Shown here: positions 6,144-7,324 of the stretch, piece by piece
Numbering within the stretch: position 1 is the first letter of the stretch
Layout: each line of letters begins with the position of its first letter
Assembly: GCA_030152505.1 (NCBI GenBank)
Contig: JASLJO010000260.1
Span: forward strand, 1-7,324
Length of the DNA: 7,324 nt
Direction: 5' to 3'
Source: Solirubrobacterales bacterium
Lineage (GTDB): Bacteria; Actinomycetota; Thermoleophilia; Solirubrobacterales; 70-9
The notes under the pieces: model-generated
Databases searched by the model: none
Told to the model about the DNA's origin: nothing
The model's input: the letters and a program-made list of their open reading frames with translations, nothing else
Program-made: the position numbers and the translations under genes

Positions 6144-7221
6144 GTGCCAAGACCTCCTTCGCCAAGTCTCGATAGTAGCCCGCGGCGTTCCCCTGGGGAT
6201 CGTACTTGAGCACGCTGGCGCCTTTGACGGGCGCCTCGGCGAATTTGATCGCCTTGCGGATGCGCGATTTGAAGACGAGGTCGCCGAAGTTCTCCTCGAG
6301 GATCTCCACCGCCTCCTTGGCGTGGACCGTGCGCGAGTCGAGCATCGTCGGCAGGATGCCCTCGATCCGCACGTCGGGGTTGAGGTTCTCCTGGATCATC
6401 TTCAGCGTGTTCTGGAGCTGAACCAGCCCGCGCATGGAGAGATACTCGCACTGCACGGGGACGATCACCTTGTTCGCGGCGGTCAGGGCGTTGATGGTCA
6501 GCAGCCCGAGGCTGGGCGGCGTGTCGATGCAGACGAAGTCGTAGTCGCCGGCGACCTCTTTCAGCGCCTTCTCGAGCGAGCGCTCGCGGCCGATCTTGGT
6601 GCTCATGGCGATCTCGGCACCGGCCAGGTCGATCGAGGACACGGCGATGTCGATCTCGCGGTGCTGGATGATCTCGCTGATCGGCATGTCGTTGACCAGC
6701 ACGTCGTAAAGGCTCTTCTCGACCTTGTCCGGGTCGATTCCCTGGCTCATCGTCAGGTTTCCCTGCGGGTCGAGGTCGATGCAGAGCACCCGGTGCCCCG
6801 ACTCGGCAAAGGCCACCGCAAGGTTCAGCGTGGTCGTCGTCTTCGCCACCCCGCCCTTCTGGTTGGCGAACGCGATCACCTCGGCGTGCGAGGTGGGAGC
6901 CTCCTCGACGGGCTCGTCAGCCACGGCTTCGTGCCGACTGGGCGCCAACAGATCCCTGGGCATGAACCGCTCCGGCTCATCCCTCTCAGCTTCCTCGGCA
7001 GACGCCTCTCCCGCGGGTGGCGCGGTAGGGGGACCCGTCTCCGAGGACGCTTCAGCGACCGCAGGGGACGGTGGGTCCCCTGCGCCGACAGGACCCGCGG
7101 GCTGAGACCTCTCGGGAACCGCCTCCTCCATCGCCTGCAGCTCCTCCACGATCGGATGCTGCTCGTCGAATTGCGGCTCTGGTGCGGGCGCGGTCTTGTT
7201 CTTGCGGCTGAGGAATCCCAT
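6130..7221 (-). CDS. parA: ParA/Soj-family partition ATPase with N-terminal extension
   Basis: This 363-residue protein is a deviant-Walker ATPase of the ParA/Soj family. Such proteins bind DNA non-specifically as ATP dimers and position chromosomes or other cargo. Motifs are the deviant Walker A KGGVAKTTT (122-130, signature Lys122 and Lys127), Walker A' CIDLDPQGN (147-155) and Walker B FVCIDTPPS (229-237). The C-terminus (YYRDLAKEVLAHESA) is soluble and does not look like a MinD membrane-targeting helix. About 112 residues precede the ATPase core, whereas typical ParA proteins have far fewer. This tail is acidic and Pro-rich, and residues 40-74 are encoded by the 104-bp repeat shared with ftsZ. 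The ATG at 7221 is the first start codon after an in-frame TAG at about 7273-7275, though no Shine-Dalgarno site is evident. No parB follows; the next gene, overlapping by 14 bp, is ftsZ. A role in coupling chromosome position to division, as for MipZ or MinD, is possible but is inferred from context only. Confidence 0.88.
   Translation of the reverse strand: MGFLSRKNKTAPAPEPQFDEQHPIVEELQAMEEAVPERSQPAGPVGAGDPPSPAVAEASSETGPPTAPPAGEASAEEAERDEPERFMPRDLLAPSRHEAVADEPVEEAPTSHAEVIAFANQKGGVAKTTTTLNLAVAFAESGHRVLCIDLDPQGNLTMSQGIDPDKVEKSLYDVLVNDMPISEIIQHREIDIAVSSIDLAGAEIAMSTKIGRERSLEKALKEVAGDYDFVCIDTPPSLGLLTINALTAANKVIVPVQCEYLSMRGLVQLQNTLKMIQENLNPDVRIEGILPTMLDSRTVHAKEAVEILEENFGDLVFKSRIRKAIKFAEAPVKGASVLKYDPQGNAAGYYRDLAKEVLAHESA
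6152..6159 (-). promoter_or_regulatory. Strong Shine-Dalgarno site for ftsZ
   Basis: AAGGAGGT on the - strand lies 8 nt before the ATG at 6143, inside the 3' end of parA. It is the best ribosome binding site in the window. It fixes the ftsZ start upstream of the N-terminal extension, which means the extension is translated and is not an annotation artefact. Confidence 0.85.
7001..7104 (-). repeat. 104-bp palindromic repeat, copy B (inside parA)
   Basis: This is the second copy of the element described at 5932-6035. CCCGCGGGT (7010-7018) pairs with ACCCGCGGG (7093-7101), and CGCAGGGGAC (7060-7069) with GTCCCCTGCG (7075-7084) around GGTGG. The eight differences from copy A include the one that removes the eleventh base pair of the central hairpin. 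It encodes ParA residues 40-74. Flanking coding sequence is unrelated to that around copy A. Confidence 0.8.
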
Positions 7222-7278
7222 TGCGCGGGTATTCGCAGGGGTGCCCGTTTTTCCTGCCGCGCCTCGAAATTGCTAGGA

Positions 7279-7307
7279 ATCATCCCGATCCCAGAGCTAC
7301 TCGACAA
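7279..7307 (-). promoter_or_regulatory. Candidate promoter of the parA-ftsZ operon
   Basis: On the - strand TTGTCG (7307-7302) and GATGAT (7284-7279) are separated by 17 bp and lie 58 bp or more before the parA ATG. Each hexamer matches the sigma-70-type consensus at four of six positions. The 103 bp upstream of parA hold no other gene that I can see. Confidence 0.25.
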
Positions 7308-7324
7308 GAGATTGGTATTCGTGA

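Larger units (their letters stand above)
2061..7221 (-). other. Predicted four-gene operon parA - ftsZ - GGT-like - adenylate cyclase
   Basis: Four genes on the - strand are joined by a 14-bp overlap (parA/ftsZ), a 10-bp gap (ftsZ/GGT-like) and a 4-bp ATGA overlap (GGT-like/cyclase). Only ftsZ has a strong ribosome binding site; the two genes after it appear to depend on coupling. A shared promoter would lie upstream of parA near the right window edge. The usual division-cluster neighbours ftsQ, ftsA, sepF, pgeF (ylmD) and ylmE are absent, so ftsZ is outside the common dcw arrangement, at least on this side. Confidence 0.7.

Noticed and set aside
6830..6860. Ala in place of Gly in the ParA Walker A motif (KGGVAKTTT)
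   Set aside because: To my knowledge a common variant in ParA/Soj proteins; both key lysines are present.
7226..7252. GGG/CCC pairing followed by TTTTT on the + strand as a terminator
   Set aside because: The stem is only about 4 bp with a long loop, and no + strand gene precedes it.

Overview
The window is GC-rich, densely coding bacterial DNA. It most resembles a high-GC actinobacterium, possibly of the Thermoleophilia/Solirubrobacterales type. The reasons are the GC-rich codon use, a mycobacterial Rv1264-like adenylate cyclase, an AbiEi/DUF559 protein of a kind common in actinobacteria, and an ftsZ gene with no ftsA beside it. The taxonomic placement is an inference from style and gene content, not a proven match.

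Layout. Bases 1-112 are non-coding, with a possible promoter. A class I SAM-dependent methyltransferase lies on the + strand (113-1030). Everything after it is on the - strand. Reading in the direction of transcription from the right end, a compact four-gene run starts with a ParA/Soj ATPase (7221-6130). It continues with FtsZ (6143-4689, overlapping parA by 14 bp, with a strong Shine-Dalgarno site), a gamma-glutamyltransferase-like Ntn-hydrolase (4678-3173, 10 bp gap) and an Rv1264-type class III adenylate cyclase (3176-2061, ATGA overlap). Overlaps and gaps this small indicate one operon that links chromosome/division ATPase and GTPase functions with a cyclic-AMP enzyme. Downstream, between the operon and the convergent methyltransferase, sits a single gene for an AbiEi-type winged helix fused to a DUF559 (Vsr-like, PD-(D/E)XK) nuclease domain (1991-1071).

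Two repeat structures stand out. First, the AbiEi/DUF559 gene is bracketed by ~45-bp imperfect terminal inverted repeats (1050-1094 and 1965-2009), each containing a G5-6/C4-5 hairpin. The start codon lies in the loop of one hairpin and the stop codon at the loop of the other. This looks like a compact ~1-kb, single-gene mobile element, perhaps driven by the DUF559 nuclease or moved in trans. Second, a 104-bp segment (5932-6035 and 7001-7104; 96 of 104 bases identical by hand alignment) is present in the same frame in the unusual N-terminal extensions of both FtsZ and ParA. The segment is itself a nested palindrome, so it resembles an in-frame palindromic element of the kind described in Rickettsia genes (RPEs), rather than a conserved protein domain.

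Both ParA and FtsZ carry long, Pro/Ala/Glu-rich, probably disordered N-terminal tails (~112 and ~135 residues) ahead of intact catalytic cores. The GGT-like enzyme keeps its catalytic Thr-Thr pair. It lacks a signal peptide and residues that bind the gamma-glutamyl group in classical enzymes, so its substrate is uncertain. No RNA genes, CRISPR arrays or recognisable IS transposases were seen.
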